NCBI GenBank assembly: GCA_963718295.1
Contig: CAVQYV010000008.1
Coordinates: forward strand, 496,001 to 560,000
Length of the DNA: 64,000 nt
Direction of reading: 5' to 3'
Source of the DNA: CAVQYV01 sp963718295 [NCBI: uncultured Methylomirabilota bacterium]
Lineage (GTDB): Bacteria; Methylomirabilota; Methylomirabilia; CAVQYV01
A program made the translations under genes and the position numbers. This document shows positions 18,147 to 26,524 of this stretch, in pieces; the first letter of the stretch is position 1; every line of letters begins with the position of its first letter. The notes under the pieces are model-generated. The model made no database searches, was not told the origin of the DNA, and saw nothing but the letters and a program-made list of their open reading frames with translations.

Positions 18147-19070
18147 ATGAGTCACCAACACACGATCTCTCGAGACGTTTCTTGTCAGGGGGTAGGGATT
18201 CACAGTGGAGTTCAGGTCTCATTGACGCTGAAGCCGGCGCCCATTCATCATGGCATCCTATTTAGACGCATCGATCTAACTCCGCCCGCCCTGATAGAAG
18301 CTACCCCGGAGAACGTCCAAGATACCCGTTATGCTACTACCCTGGGAAAAGGCGGGGTTCAGGTGCGGACCATAGAGCACCTCATGGCGGCCCTGGGGGG
18401 GATGGGTATCGATAATTGCCTGATAGATTTGGACGGGCCCGAGGTTCCGGCCATGGACGGAAGCGCTTTGCCCTGGATAGATATTTTGCAGAGGGCCCAG
18501 AGGAAGCGCCAGTTCGCCCCCAAGACTTATCTGAAGGTGAGAAAGCGCATTGTGGTGAGCGACGGCAGCCGCTTCCTTCAGTTGGTTCCTTCGGAGAGGT
18601 TCGTCGTCTTCTATACGATGAGCTTCGGCTACCCATTTTTGGGGGAGCAGTCCGTCGCGTATAACCTATCCCGAAAGACCTTTATGGAAAACATTGCCCC
18701 CTCCCGCACCTACGTCTTTTTGGAGGATGTGGAGAAACTGCAATCGATGGGGTTAGGTCAGGGAGGCTCCCTCCAGAATACGGTGGTAATCAGCGCCGAC
18801 GGGGTTTTGAATGGAGGGCTCCGTTGGAGAGATGAGTTGGTACGCCATAAGGTGCTCGACCTCATTGGGGACCTTTACCTCCTGGGAAGGCCTCTGGTGG
18901 GAACTTTGATTGCCTATGGGGCTGGACATGAACTTCATATGCAGATGGTCCAAGAGATCCAAAAGCAGCTGCCGCCTCAAAGGGCAGATTCTCCTCTGCC
19001 AGCTGTTATCGAGAAACTGGTTACGCCCCTGCTCCCGCCTCAAGAAATGGCGGAAAAAGCCGTCATCTGA
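18147..19070 (+). CDS. lpxC: UDP-3-O-acyl-N-acetylglucosamine deacetylase
   Basis: LpxC catalyses the committed step of lipid A synthesis, so the cell should have a lipopolysaccharide outer membrane. The 307-residue protein starts with the substrate-binding SCQGVGIHSG block, has TIEHLMAALGGMGIDN with the zinc His, and RHKVLDLIGDLYLLG with the remaining zinc His and Asp, then the late GAGHELH catalytic His. ATG 18147 lies after a GAAAGG site; an in-frame TTG 18 bases upstream is less likely. Confidence 0.95.
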   Translation: MSHQHTISRDVSCQGVGIHSGVQVSLTLKPAPIHHGILFRRIDLTPPALIEATPENVQDTRYATTLGKGGVQVRTIEHLMAALGGMGIDNCLIDLDGPEVPAMDGSALPWIDILQRAQRKRQFAPKTYLKVRKRIVVSDGSRFLQLVPSERFVVFYTMSFGYPFLGEQSVAYNLSRKTFMENIAPSRTYVFLEDVEKLQSMGLGQGGSLQNTVVISADGVLNGGLRWRDELVRHKVLDLIGDLYLLGRPLVGTLIAYGAGHELHMQMVQEIQKQLPPQRADSPLPAVIEKLVTPLLPPQEMAEKAVI

Positions 19071-19160
19071 AGACGCGTCCCCTTCAAGTCAGCCCGCCCC
19101 GTTTTACCCTTGCAATTCCCCTCCCTTTTTTCATATACTTAAAAGGTTAAACAGCCTTCG

Positions 19161-19183
19161 GCAAGCAGGTCGAGTCTGCTTGC
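19161..19183 (+). other. Hairpin in the lpxC-DUF4390 spacer
   Basis: GCAAGCAG and CTGCTTGC form a perfect 8-base-pair stem around the loop GTCGAGT. There is no T run after it, so it is not a typical intrinsic terminator; it could be a rho-dependent pause or a leader structure for the ntrYX transcript. Confidence 0.4.
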
Positions 19184-19279
19184 GGCCTATTCCCATTTCT
19201 CGAAGAGAATCGAAAGGTAAGTCGTCATTTGACGCTCTTTCCCTGTCCGCATACATCTCAGAGATGAGGGGGCTCCGCG

Positions 19280-19873
19280 ATGAGCTTCAGCATCCTTCGG
19301 CGCCTTGCCCCCGGGCTCTTTCTCCTTCTCTTATCTCTCCTCCTGTCCGCTGCCGCAGAGGCAACGGGAGCAAAGATCACCGATATCATCATCACCCAGT
19401 CTTCGGAGGATCTTTTGGTCTTTGCAACCCTAAGGGACGCTTTTACCAAAGAGATAGAAGAAGGGATTGTAAATGGAGTATCTACCTCATTTACCTACTA
19501 TCTTCGGCTGATGAGAAAGCGGAGTCTTTGGGTTGACGAGGAGGTGGCTAGCCTCACCGTGAAGCAGGCAGTGGTGTACGATCCCCTTAAGGACCGATTT
19601 ACTTATAGCAGTGAAAATGGAGGCCAATCGATCACTCGAGTCACCAATAGCTTTGGGGAGATCAGGCGCTGGATGAGTTATCTGGAGAGGGTCAAGTTGG
19701 CGTCCGATCGGGAGCTGACGCCTGCCAGCCTCTATTATGTTCAAGTTCGGGCAGAAATCCGTACGATCAAATTGGTATTCCCCCTGAATGTCCTGTTGTT
19801 CTTTGTCTCCTTTTGGGACGTGGACACCCCTTGGTCCAACTCGGCCTATTTCGCGCTGGCCAATAGGAAATAG
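19280..19873 (+). CDS. DUF4390 domain protein, exported
   Basis: A 197-residue protein with an N-terminal signal or anchor (LAPGLFLLLLSLLLSAAAEA, residues 9-28) and the DUF4390 domain after it (ITDIIITQSSEDLLVFATLR, GVSTSFTYYLRLMRKR, then FFVSFWDVDTPWSNSAYF). Its biochemical role is unknown. In deltaproteobacteria this family commonly precedes an ntrY-like kinase gene, as it does here with a 33-base gap, so an envelope sensing role with that kinase is a reasonable inference. Confidence 0.85.
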   Translation: MSFSILRRLAPGLFLLLLSLLLSAAAEATGAKITDIIITQSSEDLLVFATLRDAFTKEIEEGIVNGVSTSFTYYLRLMRKRSLWVDEEVASLTVKQAVVYDPLKDRFTYSSENGGQSITRVTNSFGEIRRWMSYLERVKLASDRELTPASLYYVQVRAEIRTIKLVFPLNVLLFFVSFWDVDTPWSNSAYFALANRK

Positions 19874-19906
19874 TCCTTGTTCAATACATTATTGTGAGAG
19901 GATTAG

Positions 19907-22150
19907 ATGGTCCAGGACCTAGATAGGAAGAAGAAGAAGAGAAACAGGCGGATCTTTCTATTAATCCTGATTTCCCTGATCGGGTTGTCCGCCATTCAGA
20001 TAATGATCCAGCAACTCCGATTTCCCACCTTCGCTGCGGGCAACATCTTGATCTTTGCCCTCATCCTCCATATCAATCTGATCCTGTTTCTTGTCCTCAT
20101 TCTCTTGGTCTTGCGGAGCCTGTTTAAGATCTATATCGAGCGAAAGAATCGAGTCATCGGTGCTCGCTTCCGCACCCGTTTAGTGGCGGCCTTCGTGGGA
20201 TTATCTATCCTTCCGGCAGTGATCCTATTCCTTGTGGCCTCCAATTTCATTACCATGAGCATCGAGAGCTGGTTTGGTGAGCAAGCCGAGAAAATGAAGA
20301 GCAACTCCATGGAGGTTGCGAGAGCCTACTATCAAGTAACCGAGGGGAAGACGCTTTCGCTGGCCAAGGAATTAGGTAGGAGGATCGAGGCGGAGGGGCT
20401 GTTGGAGTCTGTAGACCATTCCCGATTGAGAGAACTGGTGATGTACTGGCAAAATGAACATCAGCTGTCCCAGCTTTTCATCAACAATCATAGGACAGTC
20501 GAGGTTGCTGCCTCCCAGGATGGCAAGATTCACCGTGTCCCCACTTCGAAGTGGGTGAGGAGGGCGCTGAAAGGGGAGGAGTCATCTGAGTGCGAGCAAA
20601 TCGGAGAAAACGATGTGATCCGGGCGGCAGTTCCGATCCACTCCCAGAAAGATCCGGGCAGGGTGATTGGCAGTGTGGTAGCTTGTCAAGTCTTGCCCTT
20701 CTCAGTCTCCCAAAAGGAAAACGAGATCACCGATGCCTTCAAGAAATACCATGAACAGAAGATGATCAAGACTCCATTCAAAAGCGTCTACTGGCTGATT
20801 TTCCTGACGATCACCCTTCTGGTGACATTTTCCGCCATCTGGGCCGCAATCCATATCGCTAGGAGAATTACCGTTCCCATTCAGCTTTTGGCGGAAGGCA
20901 CAAGGGCTGTGGCCGCCGGGAATCTCGGATATCAGGTCGAGGTTGCGGCGGATGACGAGATCGGCATGTTAGTGGATTCCTTCAATCAAATGACCCGAGA
21001 TCTGGATCGCAGCAAAGTGGACCTGGAGACGGCCTATGAATATCTCCGCAGAACGAAGATGGAGTCAGATCAGCGGCGGATTTACATGGAGACAGTATTG
21101 GAGAACATCAGAGCCGGGGTGCTCTCCCTGGATGAAAAGGGTTGCATCAACACCGTCAACAAGACGGCCCTCAATATCCTCGAACTGGATTCGAATGAGG
21201 TGTTCCAAAGGAGCTACGAGGAGGTGTTTGCCCGAGGGGACCTCAGGCCCATGGGGGTTTTGGTGAAAAGGATGGCGGCGGAGGGATTGGAAACATGGGG
21301 GCAACAAGTCACCTTGAATTCGAAAGGGAGGATAACCACATTATTCGTCAGCGTCTCGGGTCTAAGAGATGAAGAGGAAAGGCATCAGGGGATGGTAATG
21401 GTTTTCGATGACCTTACCGAATTGATCAAGGCCCAACAGGCAATGGCCTGGAGAGAGGTTGCACGAAGCATCGCCCACGAGATCAAGAATCCCTTGACCC
21501 CCATTCAACTTTCGGCACAGCGTCTGCGGAAGAAATTCCTGGAGAAAGCCTCCGACTTTGACCGAGTGGTCGCAGAATCCACCGATACCATCATTCAAGA
21601 GGTGGAAGGGCTCAAGGAACTGGTGAGCGAGTTTTCCCGATATGCCCGCATGCCATCTTCCGAACTGAAGCCGGACGATTTGAATCAGGTGGTTAACAGG
21701 GTCCTGCAGCTTTTCTCTGGGCTCGCCAAGAGATCGGTCATCCGCAGGGCCCTGGACCCCAATCTGCCCTTAGTGAGCCTGGACGCCGCCCAGATAAGGA
21801 GGGCCTTAATCAACCTGGTGGATAACGCGATTGCGGCCGTCAGGGCGGGTGGAGCGATCGAGATTTCGACTCGATACTCACCGGCTACATCTGCGGTCTA
21901 TCTGGAGGTCTCGGACACCGGTTCAGGCATTGCCCCCGAGGACAAGGACCGGCTCTTTTTGCCCTATTTCTCCACGAAGAAGGGAGGTACCGGGTTGGGG
22001 CTGGCCATCGTGCATCGGATCATCAGCGAACATTCCGGCCATATCCGAGTCGAGGATAACCACCCCCAGGGGACACGGATCGTGGTTGAGCTCCCCGTGC
22101 GGGAGGTGGCTTTAGTGGCGAAGGGGATAGAGAGGAAGGTCAGTGGCTAA
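19907..22150 (+). CDS. NtrY-type membrane sensor histidine kinase
   Basis: A 747-residue inner-membrane kinase. Several hydrophobic segments lie in the first 125 residues, followed by a periplasmic domain, another membrane segment near residue 290, a HAMP linker (IARRITVPIQLLAEGTRAVA), a PAS-like region (about 385-500), a HisKA domain with HEIKNPLTPIQLSAQRL (phosphoacceptor H524) and an ATPase domain with NLVDNA, DTGSGI and GTGLGL. It overlaps the response regulator gene by eight bases. The NtrYX arrangement suggests regulation of nitrogen or envelope and respiration genes, but the signal cannot be read from sequence. Confidence 0.92.
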   Translation: MVQDLDRKKKKRNRRIFLLILISLIGLSAIQIMIQQLRFPTFAAGNILIFALILHINLILFLVLILLVLRSLFKIYIERKNRVIGARFRTRLVAAFVGLSILPAVILFLVASNFITMSIESWFGEQAEKMKSNSMEVARAYYQVTEGKTLSLAKELGRRIEAEGLLESVDHSRLRELVMYWQNEHQLSQLFINNHRTVEVAASQDGKIHRVPTSKWVRRALKGEESSECEQIGENDVIRAAVPIHSQKDPGRVIGSVVACQVLPFSVSQKENEITDAFKKYHEQKMIKTPFKSVYWLIFLTITLLVTFSAIWAAIHIARRITVPIQLLAEGTRAVAAGNLGYQVEVAADDEIGMLVDSFNQMTRDLDRSKVDLETAYEYLRRTKMESDQRRIYMETVLENIRAGVLSLDEKGCINTVNKTALNILELDSNEVFQRSYEEVFARGDLRPMGVLVKRMAAEGLETWGQQVTLNSKGRITTLFVSVSGLRDEEERHQGMVMVFDDLTELIKAQQAMAWREVARSIAHEIKNPLTPIQLSAQRLRKKFLEKASDFDRVVAESTDTIIQEVEGLKELVSEFSRYARMPSSELKPDDLNQVVNRVLQLFSGLAKRSVIRRALDPNLPLVSLDAAQIRRALINLVDNAIAAVRAGGAIEISTRYSPATSAVYLEVSDTGSGIAPEDKDRLFLPYFSTKKGGTGLGLAIVHRIISEHSGHIRVEDNHPQGTRIVVELPVREVALVAKGIERKVSG

Positions 22151-23534
22151 AGAAGAGCTTTTGATTGTGGATGATGAGCCCAATATTCGCACCTCTCTGG
22201 AGGGAGTATTGCGCGATGAAGGATATCGGGTCTCCTCAGTGGAGAGCGCCGAGGAGGCCCTGAGGAGGGTCCGACAGACGCCGCCGGATTTGGTGCTCTT
22301 GGATATCCTGCTTCCCGGAATGGATGGATTGGCGGCCCTGGAGGAGATGAAGAGGCTGAAGCCTGACCTGGCGGTCATGATGATATCGGGACACGGGAGC
22401 ATCGAGATGGCCGTCAAAGCCACCAAATTGGGCGCCTATGACTTCATCGAGAAACCGCCATCCTTGGAGAGGGTGATCCTGGCGGTGCGCCACGCCCTGG
22501 ATCGGACTCGCCTGGAGCGAGAAAACCTCCAATTGCGCCAGACCCTTGAAAAGCGTTACCAGATCGTGGGCGAGAGTGGGTCCATGAAAGATCTGGAGAG
22601 GATCATCCAGTCTGTAGCCCCCACCAATGGCAGGGTCTTGATCTGTGGCGAGAGTGGAACCGGCAAGGAGCTTCTGGCTCGGGCGATTCACTTACAGAGT
22701 CTGCGGAGCGGGAAGCCCTTCGTCGAGGTCAACTGCGCGGCGATCCCGGAAGATTTGATTGAAAGTGAACTGTTCGGCCACGAGAAGGGTTCTTTTACCG
22801 GGGCGACCTCCAAGAGGCAGGGGAAATTCGAGTTGGCCGATGGGGGTACCCTCTTTTTGGACGAGGTGGCCGATATGAGCCTGAGAACACAGGCGAAGGT
22901 GCTGCGGGTTCTGGAGGAACAGCGCTTTGAAAGGGTGGGTGGAGTCGAGCCCATCAGTGTGGATGTGAGGGTTCTCGCTGCTTCCAATAAGGATCTGGAG
23001 CAGGAGAAACAGGCAGGCAGATTTCGGGATGACCTGTACTACCGCCTGAATGTAGTTCCTCTCTATGTTCCGCCTCTTCGAGAACGGATGGAGGACATTT
23101 CTTTGCTGGTTGGACATTTCATTCGAGAATTCTGCAAAGAATATGGAAAGCGGGAGAAGAAGATCAGCGCAACTGCCATGCAGCTACTGATGGACTATCA
23201 TTGGCCAGGAAACATAAGGGAATTGAAGAACCTGGTGGAGCGACTGATCATCATGGTGCCATCCGATACCATCATCCCCTCGGATGTCCAATCCTCACTC
23301 CGTCCAACGGCTTCATCCGTCTTACCCAAGGGCATGAAGGCAGGTCCAAGGGTCGAGGAGGCCTCTGTGGAGGAGGATACGCTGCGCAAGGCCAGGGAGC
23401 GGTTTGAAAGGGAATACATCTTGGAGCGATTGCGAGAAAACGGCTGGAATATTTCGCGAACCGCGGAGAAATTGGGCATTGAGCGAAGCAATCTCCACCG
23501 CAAACTGAAAGCCTATGATATCAAGGCCGATTGA
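22143..23534 (+). CDS. NtrX/NtrC-family sigma-54-dependent response regulator
   Basis: A 463-residue regulator with a receiver domain (VLLDILLPGMDG, phosphorylation site D54), a sigma-54-activating AAA+ domain (Walker A GESGTGKELLARAIH, Walker B GGTLFLDEVADMS, NVVPLYVPPLRER) and a C-terminal Fis-type helix-turn-helix (NISRTAEKLGIERSNLHRKL). The sigma-54 contact loop reads GSFTGA where most activators have GAFTGA. Paired with the upstream kinase; genes under its control would need sigma-54 promoters, none of which I located here. Confidence 0.93.
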   Translation: MAKEELLIVDDEPNIRTSLEGVLRDEGYRVSSVESAEEALRRVRQTPPDLVLLDILLPGMDGLAALEEMKRLKPDLAVMMISGHGSIEMAVKATKLGAYDFIEKPPSLERVILAVRHALDRTRLERENLQLRQTLEKRYQIVGESGSMKDLERIIQSVAPTNGRVLICGESGTGKELLARAIHLQSLRSGKPFVEVNCAAIPEDLIESELFGHEKGSFTGATSKRQGKFELADGGTLFLDEVADMSLRTQAKVLRVLEEQRFERVGGVEPISVDVRVLAASNKDLEQEKQAGRFRDDLYYRLNVVPLYVPPLRERMEDISLLVGHFIREFCKEYGKREKKISATAMQLLMDYHWPGNIRELKNLVERLIIMVPSDTIIPSDVQSSLRPTASSVLPKGMKAGPRVEEASVEEDTLRKARERFEREYILERLRENGWNISRTAEKLGIERSNLHRKLKAYDIKAD

Positions 23535-24979
23535 TGGAAGGAAAGACCTCAATCTCCTCCGAAGTCGGAGACATCCTGGAGCTGGAAATCGAAAAGCTGG
23601 TTTTTCGGGGAGCAGGCCTGGCTCGTTGGATGGGGAAGGTGGTCTTCGTTGCAGACTCAGCCCCTCAAGATCGCATCCTGGCCCGAGTTACGCAGGTGAA
23701 AAACCAATATCTTCTGGCCGAGACCCAAGAGGTCCTCTCACCTTCTCCCCAGCGGACGCCGCCTTTCTGCCCCCATTTCCAGGCCTGCGGGGGGTGCCAA
23801 TGGCAGCATGTCTCGCTGACTGCCCAGAGGGAGTGGAAAGAGAAGATCCTGGCTGAATTGCTGGCTTCTCCCGAAAGGGCAGCAAGATTGCCGATCATGG
23901 CCCCTCATCCCGTTTGCCCTCCCGGGGGCTACCGCACCCGTGCTCAAATCAAGGTGGCGCAGGAGGGAAATCGAGCGCGATTAGGGTTCTTTCGCCTCCA
24001 CTCCCAAGAATTGGTGGAGATCGATGATTGTCCCCTGCTTCATCCTGATCTACGTGGGATCTATCGTGCATTGCGGGATCTTTTGTATCCCACCCTCGCG
24101 CAGCTCTATCCTGCGCTGAGAGAGATCTGGATGCATCGGGGGTCCCTAAAAGGGGAGACCCTCCTCACCCTCATCACACCCCGTGGGTCAAGGGCCGCCC
24201 TCCGGCTTCTATACCACAGGTTGCAGGAGATTTGTCCGGGGATTTCCGGGATCGCTTTGTCACGGGGCCGAGATAACGCCATCTATGACCTGGTGGGAAA
24301 GCCCTGGGTGGAGATGACCTTGGAAGGGTTGGCGCTCAAGGTGGGGCCTGTCTGTTTCTACCAGGTGGGAGAAGAAGGGGCACAGAGCATTTTCCGGTGC
24401 ATCAAGAGCTGGATCTCCACAAATGACGGCCAGAGGATTCTCGATCTCTACTGTGGGGTGGGCACCTTTGCCTTACCCCTGGCTTGCCAGAAGGGGGTAG
24501 GGATGGTAGTGGGGGTAGAGGGCGAGCGGGAGGCGGCCATCCTGGCGAAAGAGAACGCCCGGAGAAATGGGATGTCCAATGTCAAGATCCTGCATGGTAC
24601 GGCAGAAGACCTCATAGGAGCCTTGGTCAAGGAGAAATACGATGTCACCATCTTGGATCCGCCCCGCTCGGGAATCACACGGAAGGCCATGGATGGGCTC
24701 CTGCGCCTCGGATCACCTCGGATCGTTTATGTCTCATGCGATCCGAGCACCTTGGCGCGGGATTTGGATCGACTGCGTAAGGGAGGCTACCGATGCATTC
24801 AGATCCAGCCTTTGGATCTGTTTCCCCACACTTACCATGTGGAGGTGGTGGCCTTATTGGAAGCAGACCACATCGGTGGGAGGCCGCAGGAAGACCAGAC
24901 GGGAGGTGGCAATGGGGATTCAATTCCGTTCCCGGAGGGGATTTCCCCGGAAGGGCGGCCGGAGGAGTTGCTTTGTTGA
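23534..24979 (+). CDS. TrmA/RlmD-type RNA uracil-5-methyltransferase
   Basis: About 481 residues. N-terminal TRAM domain (LEIEKLVFRGAGLARWMGKVVFV), Fe-S cluster cysteines CPHFQACGGCQWQH around residues 77-90 with a later Cys, and the SAM-dependent methyltransferase domain with DLYCGVGTFALPL, DPPRSGI, the catalytic Cys in VYVSCDPSTLARDL and the C-terminal DLFPHTYHVEVVALLE. The family 5-methylates uridines in 23S rRNA (RlmD/RlmCD) or tRNA. The ATG shares a base with the ntrX stop. About 30 residues after the usual C terminus are not recognised. Confidence 0.88.
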   Translation: MEGKTSISSEVGDILELEIEKLVFRGAGLARWMGKVVFVADSAPQDRILARVTQVKNQYLLAETQEVLSPSPQRTPPFCPHFQACGGCQWQHVSLTAQREWKEKILAELLASPERAARLPIMAPHPVCPPGGYRTRAQIKVAQEGNRARLGFFRLHSQELVEIDDCPLLHPDLRGIYRALRDLLYPTLAQLYPALREIWMHRGSLKGETLLTLITPRGSRAALRLLYHRLQEICPGISGIALSRGRDNAIYDLVGKPWVEMTLEGLALKVGPVCFYQVGEEGAQSIFRCIKSWISTNDGQRILDLYCGVGTFALPLACQKGVGMVVGVEGEREAAILAKENARRNGMSNVKILHGTAEDLIGALVKEKYDVTILDPPRSGITRKAMDGLLRLGSPRIVYVSCDPSTLARDLDRLRKGGYRCIQIQPLDLFPHTYHVEVVALLEADHIGGRPQEDQTGGGNGDSIPFPEGISPEGRPEELLC

Positions 24980-25006
24980 CAAGGAAGGCCAAAGAGGTGG
25001 TATAAT
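24976..25006 (+). promoter_or_regulatory. Consensus -35 and -10 promoter before pgsA
   Basis: TTGACA (24976-24981) and TATAAT (25001-25006) are both perfect sigma-70 hexamers, but the spacer is 19 bases, two longer than ideal. The -35 box overlaps the stop codon of the methyltransferase gene. It would start a leader of roughly 105 bases ahead of pgsA. Confidence 0.7.
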
Positions 25007-25117
25007 CAAACACTGGGCGCAGGATCATTTCCGGCCCCTTGGGAGGGCTCATGGGGAATGTCCGGAAATCGATATTCCCCCTTCCACTTTTCCCCCGCGG
25101 GTTCACTTTGACTGCTA

Positions 25118-25648
25118 ATGAAAAGAGGAGCTAATCTCAATCTTCCAAACCGATTGACCTTAGGGAGGATCTTTCTCGTTCCCCTTCTGGTGGTCTTCCT
25201 CCTTTCCTCGTCAAGGATCAACAGCATTATCGCTACGGCGATCTTCCTGGCAGCCGCGATTACTGACTGGCTCGATGGACTTATTGCTCGCAGGACCCGC
25301 CAGATCACAGCGCTGGGGAAGCTATTGGATCCATTGGCCGATAAGCTCCTGATCTGTGCGGCCTTTGTTTCGTTGGTGGGAAATGGACGAGTCCCGGCTT
25401 GGATGGTCGTGGTCATTGTGTGCCGTGAGCTCGCTATTACCGGGCTACGGGGAATAGCGGCCTCGAAAGACATCGTGGTAGCCTCAAGCTGGTGGGGGAA
25501 ATACAAGATGATGAGTCAGATACTGGCAATCGTTCTCCTCATCCTGGATGCCCCGTTCTCCATGGTTGCTGCTTGGCTTGCCTTGGTTCTGACCGTGATC
25601 TCGGGCGTGGACTACGCAGCGAGGTTCATCGGGAGCAGGTTGGAATGA
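25118..25648 (+). CDS. pgsA: CDP-diacylglycerol-glycerol-3-phosphate 3-phosphatidyltransferase
   Basis: PgsA makes phosphatidylglycerol phosphate, precursor of phosphatidylglycerol and cardiolipin. The 176-residue membrane protein starts NLPNRLTLGRI and contains the CDP-alcohol phosphotransferase motif DWLDGLIARRTRQITALGK followed by LLDPLADK, with the metal-binding Asp residues, plus several hydrophobic helices. The ribosome site is weak. Its stop overlaps plsY by four bases, placing two early phospholipid genes in one unit. Confidence 0.94.
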   Translation: MKRGANLNLPNRLTLGRIFLVPLLVVFLLSSSRINSIIATAIFLAAAITDWLDGLIARRTRQITALGKLLDPLADKLLICAAFVSLVGNGRVPAWMVVVIVCRELAITGLRGIAASKDIVVASSWWGKYKMMSQILAIVLLILDAPFSMVAAWLALVLTVISGVDYAARFIGSRLE

Positions 25649-26244
25649 TTTCTGGTGCAGCCCTGGTTGTGATGGCCTACCTGCTGGGAGCAATTCCTTT
25701 CGGCCTTCTCGTGGGTCGGATAGAGAAGGGAATCGATATTCGAAGGCATGGGAGTGGCAACATTGGGACCTCCAACGTCTTGCGAACCGTGGGAAAGCGG
25801 GCGGCCCTTCTGACTTTGGCAGGAGATCTCTTGAAAGGCTACTTGCCAGTCTTGGCGGGGGCCTTTTGGGGAATATCGGAACTTTGGCTGGCGGCTGCGG
25901 GTGTCTCTACGGTCATCGGTCACAGCTGGTCCGTCTATATCGGTTTTCGAGGGGGAAAGGGAGTGGCCACCAGCTTTGGGGCGGCCTTGGCGTTAATGCC
26001 CGGGATCGCAGGCCTCACGCTTCTCGTGTATCTGGCAGTAGCGGGCTTGACCCGATATACATCCCTGGCCGCCCTGATAGGCAGTGCCAGTATGCTCCTT
26101 TGGGTGCACCTGTTGAAAGCCTCCCAGGGCCGGGTTTTGTTCGCCGCCGCTTGTACAATCCTGATCTACATCCGGCATCGGGAAAACGTCCGGAGGCTGA
26201 TCGCCGGGAATGAGAGGAAAATCGGCCAGAGGGTGGAGGTATGA
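25645..26244 (+). CDS. plsY: Acyl-phosphate:glycerol-3-phosphate acyltransferase
   Basis: PlsY acylates glycerol 3-phosphate with acyl phosphate in the inner membrane, the first acylation of phospholipid synthesis. The 199 residues include the conserved loops YLLGAIPFGLLVGR, RRHGSGNIGTSNVLRTVG, VIGHSWSVYIGFRGGKGVAT and LTRYTSLAALIG between hydrophobic helices. The ATG at 25645 overlaps the pgsA stop (ATGA). Confidence 0.95.
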   Translation: MISGAALVVMAYLLGAIPFGLLVGRIEKGIDIRRHGSGNIGTSNVLRTVGKRAALLTLAGDLLKGYLPVLAGAFWGISELWLAAAGVSTVIGHSWSVYIGFRGGKGVATSFGAALALMPGIAGLTLLVYLAVAGLTRYTSLAALIGSASMLLWVHLLKASQGRVLFAAACTILIYIRHRENVRRLIAGNERKIGQRVEV

Positions 26245-26435
26245 GAGGCGGGATCTTCTTCGGTAGAATCAGAGGGATTAAGCCTTAGAGGAGATACGGA
26301 GGTCTTCTCAGGCCGTTGGCTGATGCTTTTTGATTCCCTCCCAGCCCATGAGACATTGAGTTCAGCTGCGGGGCAGGAAGTGCGAATCGACCCCCGGCGG
26401 GTACAGGTGACGCAGAAGGTGAGGAGGGATTTTCT

Positions 26436-26468
26436 ATGTCCAAGAGATCCCTGTTTGTATTTGGGTAG
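26436..26468 (+). other. Possible 10-codon leader peptide before the terpenoid locus
   Basis: An ATG with an unusually good ribosome site (GTGAGGAGGGATTTTCT) opens a 10-codon frame reading MSKRSLFVFG and then TAG. It lies 57 bases before the start of the CrtC-like/polyprenyl synthase gene, whose own start has no clear ribosome site. It may be a coupling leader or a decayed gene start. The rest of the 280-base spacer 26245-26524 shows nothing else I can name. Confidence 0.3.
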
Positions 26469-26524
26469 CGACTTGGAGCGCTCCAGAGGATGATTAACAA
26501 GAAGAGACGTTCTTTCCGGTTCAC

